In this document: piece by piece, positions 1 to 5,553 of the stretch
How the letters are laid out: every line of letters starts with the position of its first letter
How positions within the stretch are numbered: position 1 is the first letter of the stretch
From: Nitrospinaceae bacterium
Lineage (GTDB): Bacteria; Nitrospinota; Nitrospinia; Nitrospinales; VA-1
DNA: 5,890 nucleotides
Reading direction: 5' to 3'
Assembly (NCBI GenBank): GCA_029261435.1
Contig: JAJDBI010000231.1
Span: 1-5,890, forward strand
Made by a program: the position numbers and the translations under genes
Notes under the pieces: generated by a model
Seen by the model: only the letters and a program-made list of their open reading frames with translations
Database searches by the model: none
What the model was told of the DNA's origin: nothing

Positions 1-305
1 ACAGCCTTATTGCTACCTTGCCAATTGGTTATGCAGACGGACTCCACCGTAATTTGTCTAACAAAATGGAAGTCCTCATCCGAGGCAAACGTGCTCCTCA
101 AACCGGAAATATCTGTATGGATATGACTCTCATCGATGTCACCGAGATTCAGGATGTGCAGGCAGGAGACGAAGTCGTTCTGTTCGGCAGGCAGGGAAAT
201 CAAACTATAACGGTGGAGGAGATGGCGACAAAAGGAGACACAATTCCCTACGAAATTCTCTGCAATGTGGGCAAGCGGGTGCCACGGGTCTACAGCAACA
301 GATAG
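1..305 (+). CDS. alr: Alanine racemase, C-terminal part (5' end outside window)
   Basis: This is the C-terminal end of the PLP-dependent enzyme that converts L-alanine to D-alanine for peptidoglycan; about 100 of the usual ~360-380 residues are present. The reading frame is open from base 3 to the TAG at 303-305, so the TTG at 18 is an internal leucine codon and not a start. Seen in the sequence: the PIGYADG motif, whose Tyr (codon 30-32) corresponds to the catalytic base Tyr265 of the Geobacillus stearothermophilus enzyme; the CMD motif at 114-122, corresponding to Cys311-Met312-Asp313 of the active-site entry; and the C-terminal IPYE and KRVPRVY segments typical of the beta-barrel domain end. 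The N-terminal TIM barrel with the PLP lysine lies upstream of the window. The gene converges on pyrD with no bases between the stop codons and no visible terminator. The truncation is a window effect. The identification is firm. Confidence 0.95.
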   Translation, partial: SLIATLPIGYADGLHRNLSNKMEVLIRGKRAPQTGNICMDMTLIDVTEIQDVQAGDEVVLFGRQGNQTITVEEMATKGDTIPYEILCNVGKRVPRVYSNR

Positions 306-1211
306 TTAATCTTCCTGCATTTTCAGTTCAGAAAGATTCCCCACCCCATTCGACAAACAGTATTTGCGAATTCCGTCTATCACATTAAGCGTGGCAGCCG
401 GGTCTATAAAATTGGCCGTTCCTATTTGAACCGCTTTAGCTCCTGCCAGCAAAAACTCCACGGCATCCTCTCCGCTGGTTATTCCGCCAATGCCTATGAC
501 CGGGATTTTAACTGCCCGCACCGTTTGATACACCAGGTTTAAGGCAAGAGGCTTAATAGCAGGACCTGATAGTCCTCCGGTTCTATTGGCCAGATAAGGT
601 TTTCTGGTTTTCAAATCAATAGACATCCCCACAAAAGTATTGCACACCGACAAGGCATCGGCTCCCGCGTCTTCTGCAGCCTTCGCTAACAAGGTGATGT
701 CTGTAACATTAGGAGACAGCTTGACAATAAGAAACTTTTGAGTCACCTTCCGTACGGCAGAAACAACCTCAGTCAACACTTCAGGATCGGAACTGAATTG
801 CAAGCCACCCTTCTCCACGTTGGGACAGGAAACATTCATCTCTAAAGCATCCAACCGTTCTACATCGGACAAAGCCTGAGCCATTTCGACATATTCCTGG
901 CTGGTGTCACCAAAGAAATTCACGATAATGCGAGTCGTAAATTTTTCCAATTGCGGTAGCTTCTCAGATAAGAAAACCTTCAGCCCTATATTCTCCAGTC
1001 CAATTGCATTGAGCATGCCGGAAGAAGTTTCTATCACCCTGGGTACGGGGTTACCAGTTTTCGGTTTTAAAGAAAGTCCCTTTGTAGAGAAACCTCCGAG
1101 AGTATTCAAATCCACAAGCGAACGATATTCCAGGCCATATCCAAAAGTTCCTGAGGCTGCGATGACCGGATTATCTAAATTCAAACTGCCTAAATCGACC
1201 GACAGGTCCAT
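306..1211 (-). CDS. pyrD: Dihydroorotate dehydrogenase B (NAD+), catalytic subunit
   Basis: This flavoprotein oxidises dihydroorotate to orotate in pyrimidine synthesis. The 301 residues match the family length. Visible motifs in order: SGTFGYG (20-26), STKG with the FMN-site lysine K44, GNPVPR and GMLNAIG (53-71), NVSCPN with the catalytic Cys129, VKLSPN (163-168, K164), GGLSGPAIKP (212-221), IGIGGI (239-244) and QIGTANF (262-268). A Cys as catalytic base together with the NVEKGG and GTANFIDP segments places it in class 1B, not class 2 (Ser, membrane-bound). Known of the family: class 1B works as a heterotetramer with PyrK, the FAD/2Fe-2S subunit that passes electrons to NAD+; no pyrK is adjacent here. 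The start is fixed by an in-frame stop at 1230-1232 and by a good Shine-Dalgarno. A small variation is NFFG (98-101), where NVAG is common. It is divergent from the SPOR gene and convergent with alr. Confidence 0.96.
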   Translation of the reverse strand: MDLSVDLGSLNLDNPVIAASGTFGYGLEYRSLVDLNTLGGFSTKGLSLKPKTGNPVPRVIETSSGMLNAIGLENIGLKVFLSEKLPQLEKFTTRIIVNFFGDTSQEYVEMAQALSDVERLDALEMNVSCPNVEKGGLQFSSDPEVLTEVVSAVRKVTQKFLIVKLSPNVTDITLLAKAAEDAGADALSVCNTFVGMSIDLKTRKPYLANRTGGLSGPAIKPLALNLVYQTVRAVKIPVIGIGGITSGEDAVEFLLAGAKAVQIGTANFIDPAATLNVIDGIRKYCLSNGVGNLSELKMQED

Positions 1212-1220
1212 GGCTAGTGC

Positions 1221-1226
1221 TTCCTT
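1221..1226 (-). promoter_or_regulatory. Ribosome binding site of pyrD
   Basis: On the minus strand AAGGAA lies 9 bases upstream of the ATG at 1209-1211. With the in-frame stop only seven codons upstream, it fixes the pyrD start. Confidence 0.7.
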
Positions 1227-1232
1227 ATCTTA

Positions 1233-1261
1233 TTGACAATTAAGGGTTTATCGGATATATT
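1233..1261 (+). promoter_or_regulatory. Sigma70-type promoter for the SPOR-domain gene
   Basis: A perfect -35 box TTGACA (1233-1238) is followed after exactly 17 bases by TATATT (1256-1261), one mismatch from TATAAT. Transcription would start near 1268 and give a leader of about 128 bases before the SPOR-protein ATG. That leader contains two inverted repeats (1320-1333 and 1341-1366). This is the best consensus promoter in the window. It is inferred from sequence alone. Confidence 0.65.
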
Positions 1262-1289
1262 TTTTAATACTTAGGATAGACAGGGTCAA
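1261..1289 (-). promoter_or_regulatory. Candidate promoter for pyrD
   Basis: On the minus strand TTGACC (complement of 1284-1289, 5 of 6 consensus) is followed after 17 bases by TAAAAA (complement of 1261-1266, 4 of 6). Transcription would start near 1254, about 42 bases upstream of the pyrD ATG. The element abuts and shares base 1261 with the rightward promoter, so both could hardly be occupied at once. The -10 box is weak, hence modest confidence. Confidence 0.4.
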
Positions 1290-1319
1290 ACATCCTCTGT
1301 TCTTTACATCCTAACATTC

Positions 1320-1333
1320 ACAACTGAAGTTGT
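1320..1333. repeat. 14-bp palindrome ACAACT-GA-AGTTGT
   Basis: Two perfect 6-base arms are separated by 2 bases, in the divergent pyrD/SPOR intergenic region and downstream of the predicted rightward start site. The 2-base spacing is too short for an RNA hairpin with the full stem but suits a dimeric DNA-binding protein, so it is an operator candidate. No regulator can be named from the sequence. Confidence 0.5.
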
Positions 1334-1340
1334 CCCCAAT

Positions 1341-1366
1341 AATTAAAACAACAGAATGTTTTAATT
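1341..1366. repeat. Perfect 10-bp inverted repeat, 6-base loop
   Basis: AATTAAAACA (1341-1350) and TGTTTTAATT (1357-1366) are exact reverse complements around the loop ACAGAA. The repeat lies 30-55 bases before the SPOR-protein ATG, inside its predicted leader. It could be an operator or an A/U-rich leader hairpin. The stem has only one G-C pair and no following T-run, so it is not a convincing terminator. Confidence 0.6.
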
Positions 1367-1381
1367 TAAAAACCATCTAAC

Positions 1382-1386
1382 AAGGG
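1382..1386 (+). promoter_or_regulatory. Ribosome binding site of the SPOR-protein gene
   Basis: AAGGG lies 9 bases before the ATG at 1396. An in-frame TAG at 1390-1392, one codon upstream of the ATG, excludes any earlier start. Confidence 0.55.
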
Positions 1387-1395
1387 CCCTAGATC

Positions 1396-2379
1396 ATGCT
1401 GGAAGTCAAAGAACAGGAAACATTGCCTTTCGAAGAAGACACTCAACCTCCGGAAGAAATAACCAAGTATCACAAACGAATAGACGACCTCCTGGAAGAC
1501 GCGGAAATTGAAGCAGAAATGGAAGCGGAAAAAAAGATCAGGTCAAAAAATTCACGCATGTTTTCTATCTCCATGACCGGCATCGCACTGTTAGCACTGG
1601 TTTATTTCCAAGTCAATCATCAAAGCGCTGTGGTTATATCTTCAAATGAAACCCCGACAAGCAAGCCAGAGACCGCTGAGGAGAGATTAGCCAAACAGGT
1701 TCCAGTTGTAGAAGATGGATCAATCGGCTCCAGCTTGCCAATTCCGCAGTCCTTGAGCTCAACAAAACCCCTTGAGAATCCATTCTTAACGCCTCCAAAA
1801 ACTAAAAGCATCAAGCCTCCGACTAAGGTCAAAGAAGTGAAGAAGGCACCTGAAATAGTTAAGGCATCATCAAGCTCTAAGCCAAAGTCCAGCCCTAAAA
1901 AGATAGCACCCGTTGCAAAAAGTGAAAGCTCCAAATTTTATATTCAGGCAGGAGCATTTGGAGTCAGGAAAAATGCAGAGTCACTTTTAAAACAACTTAA
2001 GGGCAAAGGGTTTTCACCTTCTATTCAGACACGATCAAAAAAATCAAACCAGCATATTGTAACGGTTGGAAACTTTACCAACAAAAAGGGTGGAGATGGC
2101 ACATTAAAAGAACTGACCAGCAAAGGATTCAGCGCATCCTATTACAAGGCCTCCAAAAACTCCTTCAGCCTGAAAGTCGGTCAATTCAGCAATGTTAAAG
2201 ATGCTCAGAAAGCACAGGACCGTCTGAGTTTAAAGGGTTTCTTATCTGAGTCGCACAAAGCTGATGTTCCAGTAAAAACCTATATGGTGCAACTGGGAAT
2301 TTTCCCTAACCGTGAAAAAGCTCGTCTCACTCAGGAAAAACTGGCCCGAGCAGGATTTCCAAAAACATTTATACGCTAA
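1396..2379 (+). CDS. Membrane-anchored tandem SPOR-domain protein (FtsN-like architecture)
   Basis: Predicted inner-membrane protein of 327 residues that reaches into the periplasm and binds peptidoglycan. Layout: acidic cytoplasmic segment 1-50 with a likely short coiled coil (about 33-50); basic patch K46-R54; single transmembrane helix about 55-73; Lys/Pro/Ser-rich linker about 87-178; then four beta-alpha half-repeats opening with FYIQAGAF (181-188), HIVTVGNF (220-227), SFSLKVGQF (256-264) and TYMVQLGIF (295-303), each ending in L..KGF or L..AGF. A SPOR domain consists of two such halves, so this is two tandem SPOR domains. Known of the family: SPOR domains bind glycan strands stripped of stem peptides, often at the division septum. 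Topology and length resemble FtsN, but FtsN, DamX, DedD and RlpA-type roles cannot be told apart here. The start lies one codon after an in-frame stop. There is no signal peptidase site and no cysteine. Confidence 0.88.
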   Translation: MLEVKEQETLPFEEDTQPPEEITKYHKRIDDLLEDAEIEAEMEAEKKIRSKNSRMFSISMTGIALLALVYFQVNHQSAVVISSNETPTSKPETAEERLAKQVPVVEDGSIGSSLPIPQSLSSTKPLENPFLTPPKTKSIKPPTKVKEVKKAPEIVKASSSSKPKSSPKKIAPVAKSESSKFYIQAGAFGVRKNAESLLKQLKGKGFSPSIQTRSKKSNQHIVTVGNFTNKKGGDGTLKELTSKGFSASYYKASKNSFSLKVGQFSNVKDAQKAQDRLSLKGFLSESHKADVPVKTYMVQLGIFPNREKARLTQEKLARAGFPKTFIR

Positions 2380-2451
2380 ACGGCGTACTACCCCCCCGGT
2401 TGACGAGAATGGCCTATCTTACTGACAAGTGCTCTCTCGCATGATGATATC

Positions 2452-2481
2452 TTGCCAATTCCCTTCTCCGTGTGGTATCTC
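2452..2481 (+). promoter_or_regulatory. Weak promoter candidate for the antiporter gene
   Basis: TTGCCA (2452-2457, 5 of 6) is followed after 18 bases by TATCTC (2476-2481), preceded by an extended -10 TG at 2473-2474. The -10 itself is poor. No clear terminator lies between the SPOR gene and here, so co-transcription from the upstream promoter is equally possible. Confidence 0.25.
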
Positions 2482-2527
2482 TTCATTTTCCAGCCTCTTT
2501 CATCGGCTACCATTCTTTTTATCAGCT

Positions 2528-2531
2528 AAGG
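2528..2531 (+). promoter_or_regulatory. Ribosome binding site of the antiporter gene
   Basis: AAGG lies 5 bases upstream of the ATG at 2537. The codon directly before the ATG is an in-frame TAA (2534-2536), so this is the only possible start nearby. Confidence 0.5.
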
Positions 2532-2536
2532 TTTAA

Positions 2537-3478
2537 ATGATTGACCTCATACAGATCATCGCCGGACTAACACTGTTATTTTATGGAGGGGACTTTCTGG
2601 TAACCGGCAGTGTTCGCCTGGCTCGTACTCTTAAAATCAGCCCCTTTATAGTTGGAGCTACCGTTATAGCGTTCGGAACTTCCGCTCCTGAACTGGCCGT
2701 TGCCATTCTTGCCGCTCTAGATGGCATCTCGGAGTTGGCTATGGGCAATGTCATCGGTAGCAACATCGCAAACATTGGTCTTGTGCTTGGGCTGACCGCT
2801 CTCATCTGCGCCATGTCAATAGCCCCCGACCGTCTTAAGAGGGAATCCCCTCCACTACTGTTAGCTTCCTTTCTCATTTTAATTATCGCCTGGGATTTGG
2901 AAATCAACCGTTATGAGGGGCTTTTCATGGTTTGCCTTTTAGGACTATATATTTGGAGATCATTCAGCCATAGGGAAGATTTTTCAGAAGAACCGGAAGA
3001 GGAATCTAATCTCTTTGCGGGGAAAGGTCCCGCACTTCAAACATTGCTGATCATCTTAGGGCTTGTTCTTTTAGTTGGAGGAGCCAAGTTACTGGTCGAT
3101 GGTGGCGTTGGCATCGCCCGGCTTTTGGGGATCAGCGAATGGTTTATAGGTATCACCATCGTCGCAATAGGAACCAGTCTCCCCGAAATTGTTTCCTCCC
3201 TGATCGCCGCAAAACGAGGCCATGGAGAAATGGCTATTGGAAATATTTTTGGGAGCAATATCTTCAATATCCTGATGGTTCTGGGTCTTACTGCAACCAT
3301 CCATCCTTTGCATATCCAGGAACCCATTCAACCAGACTTGATCATCACCACTGCCATCACCGGACTCTTAGTGGCTATGATAGCGTTTGGGAACCACACC
3401 CTGGGCAAAATAAAAGGAACCGTTTTACTTCTGACTTATTTTTCCTATATTGGATTGAAAGGAACGGGGATTCTATAA
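2537..3478 (+). CDS. CaCA-family Na+/Ca2+ antiporter (YrbG-like)
   Basis: Inner-membrane cation exchanger of 313 residues, a normal length for bacterial calcium/sodium antiporters, with about ten hydrophobic segments in two inverted halves. The two alpha-repeats are clear: FGTSAPE (46-52) plus GNVIGSNIAN (70-79), and IGTSLPE (211-217) plus GNIFGSNIFN (235-244). The two ion-coordinating glutamates are E52 and E217. Between the halves lies an acidic, probably cytoplasmic loop rich in Glu (about 147-156). Known of the family: Ca2+ is exported in exchange for Na+ (some members use H+ or K+). The exact cation is not decidable from sequence; both half-repeats carry Asn (N79, N244) at the position after GSN-x-x. 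The gene lies 157 bases downstream of the SPOR gene on the same strand and converges with the bactofilin gene, leaving a 3-base gap. Confidence 0.94.
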   Translation: MIDLIQIIAGLTLLFYGGDFLVTGSVRLARTLKISPFIVGATVIAFGTSAPELAVAILAALDGISELAMGNVIGSNIANIGLVLGLTALICAMSIAPDRLKRESPPLLLASFLILIIAWDLEINRYEGLFMVCLLGLYIWRSFSHREDFSEEPEEESNLFAGKGPALQTLLIILGLVLLVGGAKLLVDGGVGIARLLGISEWFIGITIVAIGTSLPEIVSSLIAAKRGHGEMAIGNIFGSNIFNILMVLGLTATIHPLHIQEPIQPDLIITTAITGLLVAMIAFGNHTLGKIKGTVLLLTYFSYIGLKGTGIL

Positions 3479-3481
3479 ACG

Positions 3482-5503
3482 TTATCCGGCAGGATCTGAC
3501 TTAAGCTTTACATTCTTAAACTTCCACAGTTGTTGCTTGTAATAAGGGTTGTTGGGCACCAGCTTAATGGCTTCTTGAATTTTTGCCATCGCCTTTTCAG
3601 GTTCCCCCCGAACATAAAGAATCTCTGACAGAGTATCAATGAACTCCGCCCGTTTCGGAAAAGCTTTGAGAGTCTGGCTTGAAAGCTCAAAAGCTTTTTT
3701 GAGCTTAATTCTTTTCTTGGCGTACAACCACGCCAAACGATTCATGGTCTTATAATTACTTTTGTCTAATTTAAGTGATTTTTCACAATGCCCGGTGGCA
3801 ACTGTAAAGTAACCTTTCTTCGTGTACACATTACAGATTGCAAAAAAGATTTTCGGATTATCCTTCTCTCTCTTGGAAATAGGAAGAAGTAACTCCAACG
3901 ATTTATCCAGTTCCTTTTTCTCGACCAATGCCAACACCAGTCCCATGATAAAGTCCGAGTTCTTGGGTTCCAGCTCTAAAGCTTTCTGGAATTCTTCTCT
4001 AGCCGAGTCCACTTTTTCTCTGCCCAACAACACAATACCTAACTCGTAATGGGAAGGTCCGTATCCAGCATCTAAAGAAATAGCATTGGATAATAGCGAC
4101 TGGGCGCGGCCCCACTTCCCTTCCTCAGAAACCAGCCTTCCCAGTTGGTAATGACTTTGGGCATCTTTTGGGTTTAGCTTAATAGCCTTTTCTAATGCCA
4201 CTTGGGCTTTTTTATTTTCGTTTTTATCTATATAAATTTTTCCCAACCGGGCCTGAACTACGGGGTTCTCGGAGTCGAGAGTTTCTGCAACCTTGTAGGT
4301 TTCAAGAGATTCCTCAAGCATGCCCTTGGTGTAATACCAGTCGGCAATACGAATTTGTGCGGAGAAGTTTTGTGGAAATAAGTCTGCCGCTTTTTTGAAA
4401 GCCTCCACCGCTTCATCTTGCTTACCGCTATCCAAAAGAAGTGTCCCTAAAGTCAGATGCAGGCTGGACTTGTCATTTTTAAGTTTTATGGCGCTACTAA
4501 TTTCTGCAATCGCCTTATCATATGAATTTTCCTGGGAATAAACCCGACTCAACGCTTCATGAGGTTCAAAAGATTCTGAATCGACCGCTACACTCATCTC
4601 AAGGGATTCACGAGCTTTGTCCATATCCTTCTGTTCCAGATATAAAAGTCCCAGATTATAAAAAGCAGCTCCACTCTTGGGGTCAATCTCTACAGCCTGT
4701 TTGTAGGACTCTACCGCTTCCTTCAGTTGCCCTTTGGCGGAATATGTTTTTGCCTGTTTAATACGGTATTGTCCATTTGCCGGGCTTAAGTCAATGGCTC
4801 TCTGGAACTGCGCCAACGCATCGTTATAACGCTTGTCTTCAAAATAAATGTCTCCCAACCCCGCATACACTCTGGACTCAACCCGAGAGACCGTCAGAGC
4901 TTTTTTAAAAACGGTCTCCGCTTCGGCATAACTTTTCTTAGCCACTAGATCGTAGCCCTTTTTAACCAGCGGCTCCAGCTTATCTCCTTCTCGTGGGTAA
5001 AGCCAGGTTACTCCGGCAATCACCAGAACCACAGCTGCAATTCCAGCGGCCTTTTTTAACGGGAAAAATGATTTACTATTTGCAGTGGATGACTTTGGAT
5101 CACTGGAAGCTTTGGAAGCTTTGGAAGCTTTCGCCGTTTTAGGAACAGGCCTTTCCAGCGTTTCCATTTCCTCTTTGACACTTTTTGGGGCTTCTTCAAT
5201 CATCTTACAACGGCCTTCGAAGTTGGAACCTTCGTCGATGATCAAGTGATAGGTAGATATATCACCCGTCAACCGGCTGTCATTCATCAGAGCAACCTTA
5301 TTTTCAGCAAATAGATTACCTTGAATAAAACCCATATTTGTCACGTTATAGGTTTTGATATTGCCTAAAATTTTGCCAGACTTTCCGATAACGAAATGGT
5401 CGGAAGAGTATATTTCTCCCTCAAAATCCCCATCAAAATGAACAGCTCCCTTTACCCAGAGAGTGCCATTGAGCCTGATTCCTTTTTCAAAGTAGGAGTC
5501 CAT
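3482..5503 (-). CDS. Bactofilin-transmembrane-TPR fusion protein
   Basis: A 673-residue protein with an unusual architecture. Residues about 5-103 are a bactofilin (DUF583-type) beta-helix domain: turns such as VHFDGDFEGEI, GKILGNI, GFIQGNL and LTGDI end in the typical FEGRCKM (96-101). A Lys/Ser/Ala linker (104-151, with three KAS repeats) leads to one transmembrane helix, about 152-169. Then 14 TPR units of 34 residues run from about 176 to 652; the unit-closing Pro or equivalent falls at 207, 241, 275 and so on to 581, then 616 and 650. Lysines before the helix (K144, K150, K151) predict a cytoplasmic bactofilin and a periplasmic TPR array. Known of the families: bactofilins self-assemble into filaments that organise envelope enzymes; TPRs scaffold protein complexes. 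The specific role is unknown; a trans-membrane scaffold is inference. The start is the only one after the in-frame stop at 5531-5533, but it lacks a clear Shine-Dalgarno. Confidence 0.9.
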   Translation of the reverse strand: MDSYFEKGIRLNGTLWVKGAVHFDGDFEGEIYSSDHFVIGKSGKILGNIKTYNVTNMGFIQGNLFAENKVALMNDSRLTGDISTYHLIIDEGSNFEGRCKMIEEAPKSVKEEMETLERPVPKTAKASKASKASSDPKSSTANSKSFFPLKKAAGIAAVVLVIAGVTWLYPREGDKLEPLVKKGYDLVAKKSYAEAETVFKKALTVSRVESRVYAGLGDIYFEDKRYNDALAQFQRAIDLSPANGQYRIKQAKTYSAKGQLKEAVESYKQAVEIDPKSGAAFYNLGLLYLEQKDMDKARESLEMSVAVDSESFEPHEALSRVYSQENSYDKAIAEISSAIKLKNDKSSLHLTLGTLLLDSGKQDEAVEAFKKAADLFPQNFSAQIRIADWYYTKGMLEESLETYKVAETLDSENPVVQARLGKIYIDKNENKKAQVALEKAIKLNPKDAQSHYQLGRLVSEEGKWGRAQSLLSNAISLDAGYGPSHYELGIVLLGREKVDSAREEFQKALELEPKNSDFIMGLVLALVEKKELDKSLELLLPISKREKDNPKIFFAICNVYTKKGYFTVATGHCEKSLKLDKSNYKTMNRLAWLYAKKRIKLKKAFELSSQTLKAFPKRAEFIDTLSEILYVRGEPEKAMAKIQEAIKLVPNNPYYKQQLWKFKNVKLKSDPAG
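3683..3706 (+). terminator. Perfect 10-bp hairpin, possible antiporter terminator
   Basis: AAGCTCAAAA (3683-3692) and TTTTGAGCTT (3697-3706) are exact reverse complements around a 4-base loop. Read on the plus strand, the hairpin lies about 205 bases past the antiporter stop and is followed by a T-rich stretch (3710-3718). It lies inside the bactofilin-TPR gene, where it encodes part of KLKKAFEL, so it may be a chance product of coding. The U-tract is imperfect and offset, so the call is tentative. Confidence 0.25.
5104..5130 (-). repeat. Three 9-bp tandem repeats in the bactofilin-TPR linker
   Basis: Three exact consecutive copies of TGGAAGCTT (plus strand) encode three Lys-Ala-Ser units at about residues 125-133, in the linker between the bactofilin domain and the transmembrane helix. 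The period is a multiple of three, so copy-number change would alter linker length without breaking the frame. Confidence 0.85.
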
Positions 5504-5553
5504 AAGCTTGCGAAAAAAACCCGATAAGTTTTATTAAGTTAGGAATGGTCTGG

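Noticed and set aside
18..305. A separate 95-residue gene starting at TTG
   Set aside because: The same frame is open upstream to the window edge and reads as continuous alanine racemase (SLIATLPIGYADG); the TTG is an internal leucine codon.
904..1236. A 110-codon plus-strand open frame
   Set aside because: It lies almost wholly antisense to the well-supported pyrD, has no recognisable family features, and its translation looks like a complement of PyrD codons.
2372..2387. Short hairpin TACGC/GCGTA at the SPOR-gene stop as a terminator
   Set aside because: The stem is only 5 bp, overlaps the stop codon, and is followed by a C-run instead of a T-run.
2391..2397. Run of seven C bases after the SPOR gene, as a sign of a frameshift or phase-variable tract
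   Set aside because: It lies past the stop codon, and the SPOR protein ends naturally in the last half-repeat, so a length change would not alter any protein seen.
3139..3504. A 121-codon open frame overlapping the antiporter gene, which could suggest a frameshift
   Set aside because: The antiporter frame is intact through both alpha-repeats to its own stop; the other frame shows only polar, His/Arg-rich shadow sequence.
3822..4761. Several plus-strand open frames within the bactofilin-TPR gene
   Set aside because: All are antisense to a coding region with clear 34-residue periodicity and have no Shine-Dalgarno or family signal.
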